Assembly (NCBI GenBank): GCA_002706985.1
Contig: PAKP01000087.1
Coordinates: 1 to 64,000 of the forward strand
From: Sneathiella sp.
Lineage (GTDB): Bacteria; Pseudomonadota; Alphaproteobacteria; Sneathiellales; Sneathiellaceae
Length of the DNA stretch: 64,000 nt
Reading direction: 5' to 3'
In this document: positions 27,376 to 36,145 of the stretch, piece after piece
How the letters are laid out: every line of letters starts with the position of its first letter
How positions within the stretch are numbered: position 1 is the stretch's first letter
Position numbers and translations under genes: made by a program
The notes under the pieces: generated by a model
Seen by the model: the letters and a program-made list of their open reading frames with translations, nothing else
Database searches by the model: none
What the model was told of the DNA's origin: nothing

Positions 27376-27402
27376 AACTATGGGCCGAACGGGCTCATAG
27401 TT
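27376..27402. terminator. Bidirectional terminator hairpin
   Basis: An 11-bp stem with one G-T wobble (aactatgggcc pairing with ggctcatagtt) lies between the convergent 552-aa gene and the dehalogenase gene, overlapping the last codons of the latter. Confidence 0.6.
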
Positions 27403-28114
27403 CCGCTCTTAACATCTCCGCAAGTTCAATGAAACTGTCGACGTTATAGTCAAAAGCTACGGGTTTCTCCTCGACGAATGCGTCAGGGCCATATTCAAAA
27501 GGGCGATTTACATATGCTGTCTTAAAACCCGCATTTTTTGCGCCCATTAAATCCTGTGCATGGCAAGCGACCATCATGATTTCCGATGGATCAAACTGAA
27601 GAAGCTCTGCAGCATCATCATAGATCGTTGGATCTGGCTTCACTTTCTTGAAAAAATCCGCCGAGATAATCCCGTCCCAAGGCAACTCATTACGCCGACT
27701 TATATCCAGAAGACACCTCATATCCCCGTTGGAGAACGGAAGAATTATGAAGTCTTTCTTGAGCAGCAAAAGCCCTTCCCTCGCATCGCCCCATGCATCA
27801 AGCCGGTTCCATACTCTGTTAAAATGATTAACCTCGGAACTACTCAAGCCGGTCACGCCATATTCATCCAGAAGGGCAATCAGCTTGTTCATATGAATTG
27901 TTTCAGTTGGAATAATGTTTGCTATACCAGAGGAAATCTCGCCAAGTGCCTTGAGATAACCATCCATCCGCCATTTCGTCACAAACTCGCCCCAAGGAAC
28001 AGGATGGCTTAGCCTTTCGGATAATTTCTGGCCTTCCCTTGTTACCGAAGAATACCAATCCACAACTGTGCCAAATACATCAAAATAAAGCGCTTTTACC
28101 CTTTGCGAGGACAT
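27395..28114 (-). CDS. Haloacid dehalogenase type II (HAD superfamily)
   Basis: A 239-residue HAD enzyme with motif I FDVFGTVVDW (nucleophile Asp12), motif II LPFSNGD, the lysine in FKKVKPDP and motif IV VACHAQDLMGAKNAG. The order and the SNGD form are those of L-2-haloacid dehalogenase, which replaces the halogen of a short 2-halo acid by hydroxyl through an aspartyl ester. Many such proteins act on other small phosphorylated or halogenated substrates. It is monocistronic, divergent from the A-T-TE gene across an AT-rich gap. Confidence 0.88.
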   Translation of the reverse strand: MSSQRVKALYFDVFGTVVDWYSSVTREGQKLSERLSHPVPWGEFVTKWRMDGYLKALGEISSGIANIIPTETIHMNKLIALLDEYGVTGLSSSEVNHFNRVWNRLDAWGDAREGLLLLKKDFIILPFSNGDMRCLLDISRRNELPWDGIISADFFKKVKPDPTIYDDAAELLQFDPSEIMMVACHAQDLMGAKNAGFKTAYVNRPFEYGPDAFVEEKPVAFDYNVDSFIELAEMLRAEL

Positions 28115-28439
28115 TGATTTTCCTTCATCAAATTGAAAAGCCTTATTATAGGCAAATTTCAGATGTTTGTTACATGTTCGACATGGAGCAGAAGACTCTT
28201 GCTTCTCATCCTATTGAACAAATGATTGTTTTTCGTCTGAATGTAGTTTTAGGTTTCTATATTTGGATAGGGGTTAGAATTTGCACTCGAGTTTAGCATT
28301 GCGTCACATTTGCATGCTATTTTGATGTTACATGCTATTTTGATGTTAAATTAGTACGGTTATGGAGAATGCGAATGGCATGCAAATTCTTAATTTTAAT
28401 ACTTTATTTATGCCGTTTTAAATACCATTTGGGTACTTT
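28115..28439. promoter_or_regulatory. AT-rich divergent control region with 18-bp tandem repeat
   Basis: The 325-bp gap between the dehalogenase and A-T-TE starts is AT-rich. Its main structure is a perfect tandem duplication of the 18-mer catgctattttgatgtta (28313-28330 and 28331-28348). It ends 91 bases before the A-T-TE start codon, a plausible position for an upstream activator site. No ribosome site stronger than weak purine bias precedes the ATG at 28440. Confidence 0.55.
28313..28348 (+). repeat. Perfect 18-bp tandem repeat upstream of A-T-TE gene
   Basis: Two exact adjacent copies of catgctattttgatgtta. The 18-bp period is not an integral number of helical turns, so if both bind protein they face different sides. 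Chance slippage is the alternative. Confidence 0.85.
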
Positions 28440-31064
28440 ATGAAATCATTTCAAACACTTGACGATATAGTTTCATTCTGGGCAGGTGAGACGCCGGACG
28501 CCCCGGCCCTGCTCTCAAAAGGTCAGCGTCCGCTCACTTACCTTGGCTTGTCTGAAATCGTCTCCGATTTCCGTGATTTCCTGTCGCATATCGGCATAAG
28601 CCGAAATGACCGGATTGCCATAGTTCATTCTGGTGGAGCCGACATGTCCACCGCTATGACGGCACTCGCCTGTAGCGCAACAGTCGTGCCGCTTAATCCC
28701 GCACTAACAATGGATGAGTTTTTTCTGCACCTTCGGGATAAAAACATTGATGCTCTTGCAATTGAAACAGGCCTGCCATCCAGTGCGCGAAAGGCGGCCG
28801 AAATGCTGAATATCCCAATTCTGGAGATCAATTCGAAAAACCCCGGAACGGCCGGAAGCATATGTCTTTCGGGGGAAACAATAGCGAAAGAGACAATTGC
28901 GCCAATGGCAGCAGAAACGGACGATCTGCTGGTTGTCTTTTCAACTTCCGGAACGACCAGCCATGGCAAGACCATCCCGCTATCACACCATACTATGATG
29001 CCGCGGTTAGCAAACATGGTGAAGATGCTTGGAATGAGCCGTCAAGATCAAATGCTGAATATCATGCCGCTCTTTCATACCGGTGGCTTCTCGGCGGGCA
29101 TGCTTACCTCGCTTTATTCCGGCGCCAGCTTTTTTCCTATCAAGAACAATGATGTCGATCTTCTATTTCGCTCCCTGGCCGAAGCCCAGCCTACGATAAT
29201 TTCGGGAGGCTATACGGTCTTTCATTCCATTGAGAGAAAAGCCGCTGACTACAGGGAGATTATCGATTCCGTCAAGCCATCACTCCGAATGTTGCGGACA
29301 GGAACCGGACATCTGGATGAGAAAGTATCCCAAAGCCTGACATCTATATTCGAGACCCCGGTTGTCGAAGCCTACGGTTCAGCAGAAACCAGTTTCATGT
29401 CCTGTACCAATCTTCCGCCATTGGCTAACAAACCGGGGAGCGTCGGTCAGCCGGACAGAACCCGAATTTCAATAGTCGACGAGAACGAGACGCCTGTTCA
29501 ACCCGGAGAGAAAGGCGAAATCGTGGTTACACGTACCACAGTATTTAATGGTTATGAAAACAACCCCACCGCGGACAGTGAAGCGTTCTCTCAGGACTGG
29601 TATCATACCGGCGACGAGGGCTATCTTGATGAAGACGGATTTCTGTTCGTTACAGGTCGATTAAAGGAGATGATTAACCGGGGTGGCATTAAAATCATCC
29701 CAACCGAGATTGACCAAGCGGCACTCATGCATGAGGCTGTTCGTGAGGCCGTCGCATATCCTCTGCCACATAAGACATTGGGGGATGATCTCGCGCTCGC
29801 GATAGTATTGGAAGCGGGAAAATCCGCATCGGCAAATGAAATCAAGGCGTTTCTAAAGAAGGCCTTAATTTCGAATAAAATCCCGTCTCATATTTTATTT
29901 GTTAAGGAAATCCCGAAATCAGCTACCGGCAAGCCTCAGCGCCGCAAGCTTCATCATCAACTAGAGCTCAAAATTGCCGATAGCTTCAATTCACAGGACG
30001 AGATGTCGGGTGCCGGAACCGCCAGCGAGGAAAAGCTTAAGAATATCTGGCAGGATGTGCTTGAAAAAGAAGACATCGGCCTAAACGATAATTTCTTCGC
30101 ACTGGGCGGCGATTCGCTACAGGCTGTTGACCTTTTCATGCGTATTGAAAAAGAACTGGACCGCAGCCTTCCCCGCGACATTTTATTCGAGGCCGGCACA
30201 ATCCGTGAATTGGCACAGCTAATCGATGAAGAGCAAACGGCTTCCTGTATTGTTGCCATTCAACCAAACGGCAGCCGTCCCCCGCTTTTCTTTGTCCACC
30301 CCATTGGCGGTGAAGTGCTTGGCTATCGTGAGTTAGCCCGACATCTGAAGGCTGACCAACCATTTTATGGAATTCAGCAATTTCACTCCGGAGACGATTT
30401 CGCGCGCTACGCCTCTATCGAGGACATGGCGGACTTCTATCTGGGCGAAATACGTGAACTCCAACCCACCGGCCCTTATTTCCTTGGCGGTCATTCCTTC
30501 GGCGGACTTGTCGCCTACCGGATCGCCCAAAAGCTCTCCGCCCTTGGGGAAGAAATAGCATTTCTAGGATTGCTGGACAGCTACCTTCCCAACAGTAAAA
30601 GATATATAACGCCACAGGAATGGCTAGTACGGCATTTCCGGATATGGCTTCGTCTTCCCGCGCGGGAGAAGCCTGATTATATGCTTCAACGGATCAAGAA
30701 CATTAACAAGGCCATTACACGTGCAGTAAGGCTAAAATTTCTCTCTGCCACGAAAGGACAAAAGAAGCAAAAAAATCGCTCTTTAAGCAATATCGACATA
30801 AACGCACTGAACGCGCGGAATTATCATCCGACGCCTTATAATGGGAATGCCACATTGTTTCGCACCGAACTGCCAATTTCCATTCATCCCGACATTCACA
30901 AGGAATGGTATAGACTTGTAAATGGCAATCTAGAAATTTGTGAGATTTCCGGCGGCCATGTCGAAATAATGAAAGAACCGAATGTCCGCGAATTGGCCTC
31001 TAAACTCACTGCCTATCTCGAAAAAGCACAAGTTGAGAAGCCTCTGCATAGCCGTGTCGGTTAA
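28440..31064 (+). CDS. NRPS-like adenylation-carrier-thioesterase protein
   Basis: An 874-residue stand-alone synthetase. Residues 1-510 are an AMP-forming adenylation domain (STSGTTSHGK 168-177, EAYGSAET 310-317, YHTGDEGYLDEDGF, catalytic lysine in PKSATGKPQ at Lys498). Residues about 525-600 are a carrier protein with the phosphopantetheine serine in FFALGGDSLQAVD (Ser559). Residues about 614-870 are a type I thioesterase with GGHSFGG (Ser686) and a late SGGHVEIM histidine. There is no condensation or reductase domain, so it would activate one acid, hold it as a thioester and release, dimerise or transfer it. The adenylation domain looks more like acyl-CoA ligases than amino acid NRPS domains. 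No phosphopantetheinyl transferase or tailoring operon is adjacent. Product unknown. Confidence 0.92.
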   Translation: MKSFQTLDDIVSFWAGETPDAPALLSKGQRPLTYLGLSEIVSDFRDFLSHIGISRNDRIAIVHSGGADMSTAMTALACSATVVPLNPALTMDEFFLHLRDKNIDALAIETGLPSSARKAAEMLNIPILEINSKNPGTAGSICLSGETIAKETIAPMAAETDDLLVVFSTSGTTSHGKTIPLSHHTMMPRLANMVKMLGMSRQDQMLNIMPLFHTGGFSAGMLTSLYSGASFFPIKNNDVDLLFRSLAEAQPTIISGGYTVFHSIERKAADYREIIDSVKPSLRMLRTGTGHLDEKVSQSLTSIFETPVVEAYGSAETSFMSCTNLPPLANKPGSVGQPDRTRISIVDENETPVQPGEKGEIVVTRTTVFNGYENNPTADSEAFSQDWYHTGDEGYLDEDGFLFVTGRLKEMINRGGIKIIPTEIDQAALMHEAVREAVAYPLPHKTLGDDLALAIVLEAGKSASANEIKAFLKKALISNKIPSHILFVKEIPKSATGKPQRRKLHHQLELKIADSFNSQDEMSGAGTASEEKLKNIWQDVLEKEDIGLNDNFFALGGDSLQAVDLFMRIEKELDRSLPRDILFEAGTIRELAQLIDEEQTASCIVAIQPNGSRPPLFFVHPIGGEVLGYRELARHLKADQPFYGIQQFHSGDDFARYASIEDMADFYLGEIRELQPTGPYFLGGHSFGGLVAYRIAQKLSALGEEIAFLGLLDSYLPNSKRYITPQEWLVRHFRIWLRLPAREKPDYMLQRIKNINKAITRAVRLKFLSATKGQKKQKNRSLSNIDINALNARNYHPTPYNGNATLFRTELPISIHPDIHKEWYRLVNGNLEICEISGGHVEIMKEPNVRELASKLTAYLEKAQVEKPLHSRVG

Positions 31065-31209
31065 GTGATCATTCGAATAGTGATCGAACTCACCAAATTA
31101 CAAATGAGCCAGTAGACCTTTGGCCAAAAATTGTACAGAATGATCTTGGGCGCAAAAAAAATCAAATGTCACCTGCCGCGCAATGCGGTGTGTGAATGGA
31201 GTTTCGAAA

Positions 31210-32094
31210 ATGAGTGAAACAGCAGCCTATGTACCTCCTAAAGTCTGGAAATGGGAGCAGGAAAGCGGCGGCCGCTTTGCCAATATCAACCGCCCCATCG
31301 CCGGACCTACTCACGAAAAGGAGTTGCAGGTCGGCAAACATCCAATGCAGCTTTATTCCCTTGGCACCCCCAATGGCGTGAAAGTCACCATCATGCTGGA
31401 AGAATTGCTGGCCGCCGGCTTTTCCGGCGCGGAATATGACGCATGGCTGATTAATATCGGGCAGGGTGATCAGTTCGGCAGCGGCTTTGTCGATGTAAAC
31501 CCCAATTCCAAAATTCCGGCATTGATGGACCGCAGCGGCGATAAGCCAATTCGCCTGTTTGAGTCCGGAGCAATCCTGTTGCATCTCGCCGAAAAATTTG
31601 GCGCCTTTATCCCGACCGATACGGAAGGCCGGGCGGAATGCCTCTCCTGGCTCTTCTGGCAAATCGGCAGCACGCCCTATCTTGGCGGTGGATTTGGCCA
31701 TTTCTACGCCTATGCACCGGAAAAATTCGAGTATCCGATCAATCGCTTCGCGATGGAAGTCAAACGCCAGCTGGATGTTCTGGATCGTCAACTCGCGAAC
31801 ACCAAATATATTGCTGGCGATGAATATACGATTGCGGACATGGCTATCTGGCCCTGGTACGGGGCTCTCGTTCAAAACAAGGTGTACGAGGCCGCCGAGT
31901 TTCTTGATGCATCAACCTACAAGAATGTCAATCGCTGGACTGAAGAAATTGGAAAGCGCGTCCCCGTTCAACGTGGCCGGATGGTCAATCGTGCTATGGG
32001 CCCCCTTGAAGAGCAGCTACGCGAGCGTCATGACGCCAGTGATTTTGAAACGAAAACGCAGGATAAAATAGAGGCGGCAAAGGAAACGAGCTGA
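31210..32094 (+). CDS. yghU: Glutathione transferase-like disulfide oxidoreductase (YghU family)
   Basis: A 294-residue GST with the YghU hallmarks: an N-terminal extension (YVPPKVWKWEQESGGRFANI), QLYSLGTPNGVKVTIMLEEL where Thr-Pro-Asn replaces a catalytic Tyr/Ser/Cys, NPNSKIPALMDRSGDKPIRL and the glutathione-contact FESGAILLHLAEKFG. YghU-type proteins bind two glutathiones and reduce small disulfides. The ATG at 31210 has a GGAG site; a longer frame lacks one. It lies on the same strand as the A-T-TE gene, 145 bases downstream, so may be independent. Confidence 0.93.
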   Translation: MSETAAYVPPKVWKWEQESGGRFANINRPIAGPTHEKELQVGKHPMQLYSLGTPNGVKVTIMLEELLAAGFSGAEYDAWLINIGQGDQFGSGFVDVNPNSKIPALMDRSGDKPIRLFESGAILLHLAEKFGAFIPTDTEGRAECLSWLFWQIGSTPYLGGGFGHFYAYAPEKFEYPINRFAMEVKRQLDVLDRQLANTKYIAGDEYTIADMAIWPWYGALVQNKVYEAAEFLDASTYKNVNRWTEEIGKRVPVQRGRMVNRAMGPLEEQLRERHDASDFETKTQDKIEAAKETS

Positions 32095-32106
32095 CTTCAG
32101 CGTTCG

Positions 32107-32137
32107 GGCCTGTTCATCCATATTGGCCGAACAGGCC
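32107..32137 (+). terminator. Hairpin between the GST and ATC-hydrolase-like genes
   Basis: A 9-bp perfect stem (ggcctgttc/gaacaggcc) with a 13-base loop, followed by TTT, begins 13 bases after the GST stop and ends 24 bases before the next start. It probably separates the two genes. Confidence 0.6.
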
Positions 32138-32160
32138 TTTCCAAGAAGGGAAGTAATAAA

Positions 32161-32625
32161 ATGACAAAAGACATGAACATTACCCCTTTTCAGCATATCA
32201 AACTGACCGTTGAAGCGCAGATACCGCTGGTACGCGCTATGGAGCAAGAGCTAGGACGGGAGAAAGCGCATGCGCTCGTGCGCGAATCATTGGATCAGCG
32301 CAACCGGGCCATTTCAGAAGCCCGTGCCAGCAAAGAGCCAATGACCATCCCGAAACTGGAAGCGGAGTTTGCTTCCTTCGGCATCGGTGTAGACTTTGAA
32401 TTCGATGTGCAGAAACGAACCGACAACGAATTTCATGTCGATGTTCATAAATGTGCCTATACTCGGATGATGGAGGAATTGGACGCGCGCGATCTCGGGC
32501 CGCTTTTAATCTGCAACTGCGATTTTGCCCTGGCAGAAGGTCTGGGATTGGAACTCAAACGCGAGAAAACCTGCATGAAGGGGGATGGTATGTGTGACTT
32601 CCGCTTTCAAAAAGTCGCAGAATAA
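32161..32625 (+). CDS. L-2-amino-thiazoline-4-carboxylic acid hydrolase-like protein
   Basis: A 154-residue soluble protein. The C-terminal CNCDFALAEGLGLELKREKT plus MKGDGMCDFRF is the conserved end of the ATC hydrolase family (Pfam L-2-amino-thiazoline-4-carboxylic acid hydrolase), whose founding member opens ATC to S- or N-carbamoylcysteine in a route to cysteine. Most family members are uncharacterised and the fold resembles small-molecule-binding V4R-like domains. The GAAGGGAAG site precedes the ATG. Family assignment is good, the reaction is not established. Confidence 0.78.
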   Translation: MTKDMNITPFQHIKLTVEAQIPLVRAMEQELGREKAHALVRESLDQRNRAISEARASKEPMTIPKLEAEFASFGIGVDFEFDVQKRTDNEFHVDVHKCAYTRMMEELDARDLGPLLICNCDFALAEGLGLELKREKTCMKGDGMCDFRFQKVAE

Positions 32626-32640
32626 GCGCACTATTCTAAG

Positions 32641-33009
32641 CTACTTCTGAGTCCAGTTGCCGTTTTCGCCAAGAATCCAGGTCCCCTTAGGAGCCTTGCT
32701 CAGAATTTGCGCTGCGTAAACCCGTCCAACCTGATCAACACTCACATTCTGGTCTTTCGCACGTTTTACGTAAATTGTACGGCGCTGTTCGTTCAGGTTA
32801 TCAACAAACGCTTTTGCTGAGCTGTCCCGGGCGCGGGCAAATCCGTCAAACGCTTCCCCGACAGCACCAGATGCACGCAGGTCATCAAGTTGATCCGCCC
32901 ATGCAGTGCCGGAAAAAATAGGCAACCCTGAAACAATCACAGCAGAGAGCAGCGCACCACGAAGGAACGTTCTGCGATTCAGTTGTCCATTGATTTTTCC
33001 AGTTGGCAT
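32641..33009 (-). CDS. ydbL: YdbL-family periplasmic protein (DUF1318)
   Basis: A 122-residue exported protein with the DUF1318 core (LDDLRASGAVGEAFDGFARA, VDQVGRVYAAQILSKAPKGT, ending WILGENGNWTQK). In enteric bacteria YdbL is the small periplasmic partner of YdbH and YnbE and influences their lipid-transport bridge. Here the signal is twin-arginine-like (NRRTFLRGALLSAVIV) rather than a plain Sec signal. It is the third gene of ydbH-ynbE-ydbL, starting one base after the ynbE stop. Confidence 0.9.
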   Translation of the reverse strand: MPTGKINGQLNRRTFLRGALLSAVIVSGLPIFSGTAWADQLDDLRASGAVGEAFDGFARARDSSAKAFVDNLNEQRRTIYVKRAKDQNVSVDQVGRVYAAQILSKAPKGTWILGENGNWTQK

Positions 33010-33010
33010 A

Positions 33011-33211
33011 TCAGAATATCCCCGGATTATTGGTTATGTCATCTTTCGCCTGCTCCTCAATCTTGAGGCGCACTTCAGCATCCAGCTTGATGTTCAGATT
33101 AATGGTAATCGGCTCCGAAGGTGCTTCAACCTGGACTTTTGGCGTACAGGATGCTGCGGCGACAAGAAAAGCCGTCACGCCACATATTATAAGAACAGTT
33201 CGTTTCGCCAC
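33011..33211 (-). CDS. ynbE: YnbE-family outer-membrane lipoprotein
   Basis: A 66-residue lipoprotein: signal VAKRTVLIICGVTAFLVAAA, then a lipobox cysteine (ASCTPKVQVEAP) and the conserved tail ITINLNIKLDAEVRLKIEEQ followed by NNPGIF. YnbE is the outer-membrane partner that completes the beta-strand channel of YdbH. The open frame runs further upstream inside ydbH, but a GTG at 33211 with AAGGACA before it gives the correct signal peptide and a 19-base gap from ydbH. Confidence 0.9.
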   Translation of the reverse strand: MAKRTVLIICGVTAFLVAAASCTPKVQVEAPSEPITINLNIKLDAEVRLKIEEQAKDDITNNPGIF

Positions 33212-33230
33212 AGGGTGTCCTTCACTAAAC

Positions 33231-36077
33231 TCAGCGTCCATCAACGGTAGCACGGAGCGCTTTTTCCGACAAGAGATAGCCCTCCAGCACGGTATTAAAT
33301 ATCTTGTCGAGACTGGTGGTGAGATTGATGTTAAGAACCACAGGCCGACTGTTCTCGACTTCCGGGTTAGCGCCCTCCGCATGCAGTTTGACCGTATCTT
33401 CGCCGCTTTGCGTTTTCACGATTTCAATAGAGAGTTCGGAATATTGAAAATTCTCCAGTATATCGAGGAGGAGCATAGCCTGATCCCCGCCACCTTCCAG
33501 TGCCCTGCGGGCGGCTTCAGAGCTCATTTTCAACACGCCTGGACCGTCCGCAGCCAATAGTGCTTCATCTACGATCAGGCGTTCGCCACCAAAAACAAGC
33601 GGGACACGACCGCTCACTTTACCCGTCGCTACGAGTTCTTCGACATTGCTGAGTGCCATTACCTCTTCAAGGTCAAGACTGGTGAGCTGCACTTCAATGC
33701 GGTTGGTTTCTGCTCCCGTATCAATAACGGCATCATTTATGACGGCTGTCCCCCCAACCAATCCGAGGGCCATGCGGTCAATATAAAGCTGAGGATCACC
33801 GTCATTGGTTAATACGCGAAACCGTATGACCGGTTCTTTCAGCGGAATGCCAGCAATCGCGGTCTCCGCCGAAATTTCCTGTGGCGATAAAATCGAGAGC
33901 GGGAACAGCTCGTCAATATGCACTTTCCCGTTCATGTTAGAAACGCTCCCGCCGGATGCTTCAACGCTCAAGTTTTCCAACAATACGTCCGCTGAGGAAT
34001 TTAGTCCGCTTGCCGTCCAACTGGCCATGGCATCAGTTGTTACCCGGCCATCTAGGATGACCCCGGCGTCAAACGAGACAAGATCTCCAAGCTGCAATCC
34101 GTCTTTTGCAAAGGAGATCGGCTTAACCTTTAGCTGAGCGCGTCCGCCCGATGCGCTAAGCGAATGGCGACCTGTTATCTCAAGGTAAGGCCCGAGATAG
34201 TCTGTCGTAGCCTCAAACGTAAAATTGAGATCATTCCCCCTTATCCACCCGGTTCCGGTAACAGTCTGGGTTTCCTTGAAAAGAGCTCTCTCGCCGGGAA
34301 CTATTGTCAGCTTTGAAAGGGTCAGATGGCCCGATTGCACGGCTTGTAAATTCTGATGTTCTGCCTCAAAAGAGGCTTCCATATGCGGAATGGAAAATCC
34401 TTGCCCTCGAAATCGCGCGCTTCCCACTTTTCCAACTATATCGCCTTGTATCGTCGCGCTAGCATCGGTCTGTGTCGCTGTCACTGTCACTGTGACATCC
34501 TCAGCTTCAATATCAGCATTCTGCCAGCGCCCATCGGACAGCTCCGCATCCACCGCCGATAGGACAAGGTTCCCGTCATTCTTCCGGGTAACTTCTGCCT
34601 GCCCATTGATAACACCGGACAAGCCATCCATCTGCTTCAATAGTGAAGACAACCTGGATGGCATAATGCCCTGTGATCCTATAGTGGTGGGTGGCAGGTG
34701 AAGAGAGATATTTCCTGACCCGTTTTCGATTTGATACTGGGCTGCGAGATTGAGATCAAACTTGCCCGTCTCATCACGAACCGAACCGCTTATCGAAACT
34801 TCCTGGCTATCCTTCATCTTGCCTGAAGCACTAAATAACAAGGGAGGGAAATAAATATTCGCAGCGTTATGTGTCACGGTTCCGTCAAGCGATGCCAGCT
34901 TTACCGTTTCCGCTAAATTGACGATGTCTAATGACGCCGCAAGGTCTTTGACAGCAAATTCCTGCCCCGCATAAGACAGGATGGCGTTCAGCTCCGGAAC
35001 CGTAATCTGCGTATCCTGCGTCGCATCGTCCAGCAGATATCGCCCGTTAATTTCAATCGGGAACCGTTCTGACGAAACATCTCCGCCGTCCAACTCCACA
35101 TACAGACTGCTTATTTCGATTTCTGCCTGATACACGACCGCTTTCCCCGCAATTTCCGCGTTCACCGTAAAATTCAGGTCTCCGTCGAACAACGGCAAGT
35201 TGGCAGCATAGCGGGATAAATCGGAGGGTTGAAAACCGTCCCGCCGAAAGGATAAACGACTTAAAGAAGCCCGAACATTCCCGTTTCCGGTTGCTGTTTC
35301 ATACGATCCCTCGACTTGCGCAAGAAGCTTGCCTTCCGAAGTTTGCAAAGCCACTTGAACAGTTGCGTCGCCGTCATCCAGCTGTCCTGATCCGGTGAGT
35401 GACAACGGCGCCCAATCAGGCCTGTCCACATCATGACGAAGCATTCCCTCCGAAAGCTCAACCACGGCCGACTGAGCCGCAATATCTGCCTCAACGGAAA
35501 GCGCTGTATTCTCGAGAAGTATAGTACCTGCCGCTGTCTCAACGCGCGCCTGAAATACACTCTCCACCGTCACTCTCTGATCAGAGGATAGGTTCCCTGT
35601 AAAAGAACCGGAAAGAGAGTAGTTTGCGTTTTCCGCAACGATCATTCCCTTTTGCAATTGCACATCCGGATAGGGACGCGTTGTGTCCTTATCTGCCGAG
35701 GTCCCTTCCCCATCCGCCATCTCGGAAATGCGCTTAAGCGCGCCCTGATCCAGATTTGAAATGTCGAGGCGCAGCTCTTCGATAATAATTCCGTCAATCT
35801 GCCCTGACAGCAAGGAGAAGGGGCGGTAAGTGACCGTCACATCATTCACGGATACCTGGTCAGAGAGGGAGAGGTTTTCGATCTGGATATTGCTGGTCCC
35901 TACCGAACGAACGCTGAGCGACACCTCGTCAAATCCATATGTGTGGAGCACAGCTTTTCCGGCAATTTCAAGGACGGTTGCACGAAAAAGCAAGGCGATC
36001 GCCAACATCACTACGATCAAAAGGGCCAAGCCCAGAGCCGCCCTTTGGATATATCGAGTTTTCCTGCCTGCTGACAT
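33231..36077 (-). CDS. ydbH: YdbH-family AsmA-like intermembrane phospholipid transport protein
   Basis: A 948-residue protein with one N-terminal membrane helix (about residues 12-32, LGLALLIVVMLAIALLFRAT) and a long periplasmic repeat-beta-groove body; the C-terminal half shows the dicarboxylate-diguanylate/YdbH pattern (IPLKEPVIRFRVLTNDGDPQ, GVLKMSSEAARRALEGGGDQ, ENFQYSELSIEIVKTQSGED). The AsmA-like bridge YdbH-YnbE, with TamB and YhdP, carries phospholipids between inner and outer membrane. It is slightly longer than the enteric protein. It heads the operon ydbH-ynbE-ydbL. The start ATG at 36077 gives a typical cytoplasmic basic tail. Confidence 0.93.
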   Translation of the reverse strand: MSAGRKTRYIQRAALGLALLIVVMLAIALLFRATVLEIAGKAVLHTYGFDEVSLSVRSVGTSNIQIENLSLSDQVSVNDVTVTYRPFSLLSGQIDGIIIEELRLDISNLDQGALKRISEMADGEGTSADKDTTRPYPDVQLQKGMIVAENANYSLSGSFTGNLSSDQRVTVESVFQARVETAAGTILLENTALSVEADIAAQSAVVELSEGMLRHDVDRPDWAPLSLTGSGQLDDGDATVQVALQTSEGKLLAQVEGSYETATGNGNVRASLSRLSFRRDGFQPSDLSRYAANLPLFDGDLNFTVNAEIAGKAVVYQAEIEISSLYVELDGGDVSSERFPIEINGRYLLDDATQDTQITVPELNAILSYAGQEFAVKDLAASLDIVNLAETVKLASLDGTVTHNAANIYFPPLLFSASGKMKDSQEVSISGSVRDETGKFDLNLAAQYQIENGSGNISLHLPPTTIGSQGIMPSRLSSLLKQMDGLSGVINGQAEVTRKNDGNLVLSAVDAELSDGRWQNADIEAEDVTVTVTATQTDASATIQGDIVGKVGSARFRGQGFSIPHMEASFEAEHQNLQAVQSGHLTLSKLTIVPGERALFKETQTVTGTGWIRGNDLNFTFEATTDYLGPYLEITGRHSLSASGGRAQLKVKPISFAKDGLQLGDLVSFDAGVILDGRVTTDAMASWTASGLNSSADVLLENLSVEASGGSVSNMNGKVHIDELFPLSILSPQEISAETAIAGIPLKEPVIRFRVLTNDGDPQLYIDRMALGLVGGTAVINDAVIDTGAETNRIEVQLTSLDLEEVMALSNVEELVATGKVSGRVPLVFGGERLIVDEALLAADGPGVLKMSSEAARRALEGGGDQAMLLLDILENFQYSELSIEIVKTQSGEDTVKLHAEGANPEVENSRPVVLNINLTTSLDKIFNTVLEGYLLSEKALRATVDGR

Positions 36078-36145
36078 TGCCGTACCTCAAATGACCCTAT
36101 GTCATTTACATGGGCATACCGAAAAAGCAAGCAGCCCAGAGGTAG

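Noticed and set aside
31162-31875. 237-codon frame antisense to the GST gene
   Set aside because: The YghU-type protein on the plus strand is unmistakable; the antisense product is unrecognisable.
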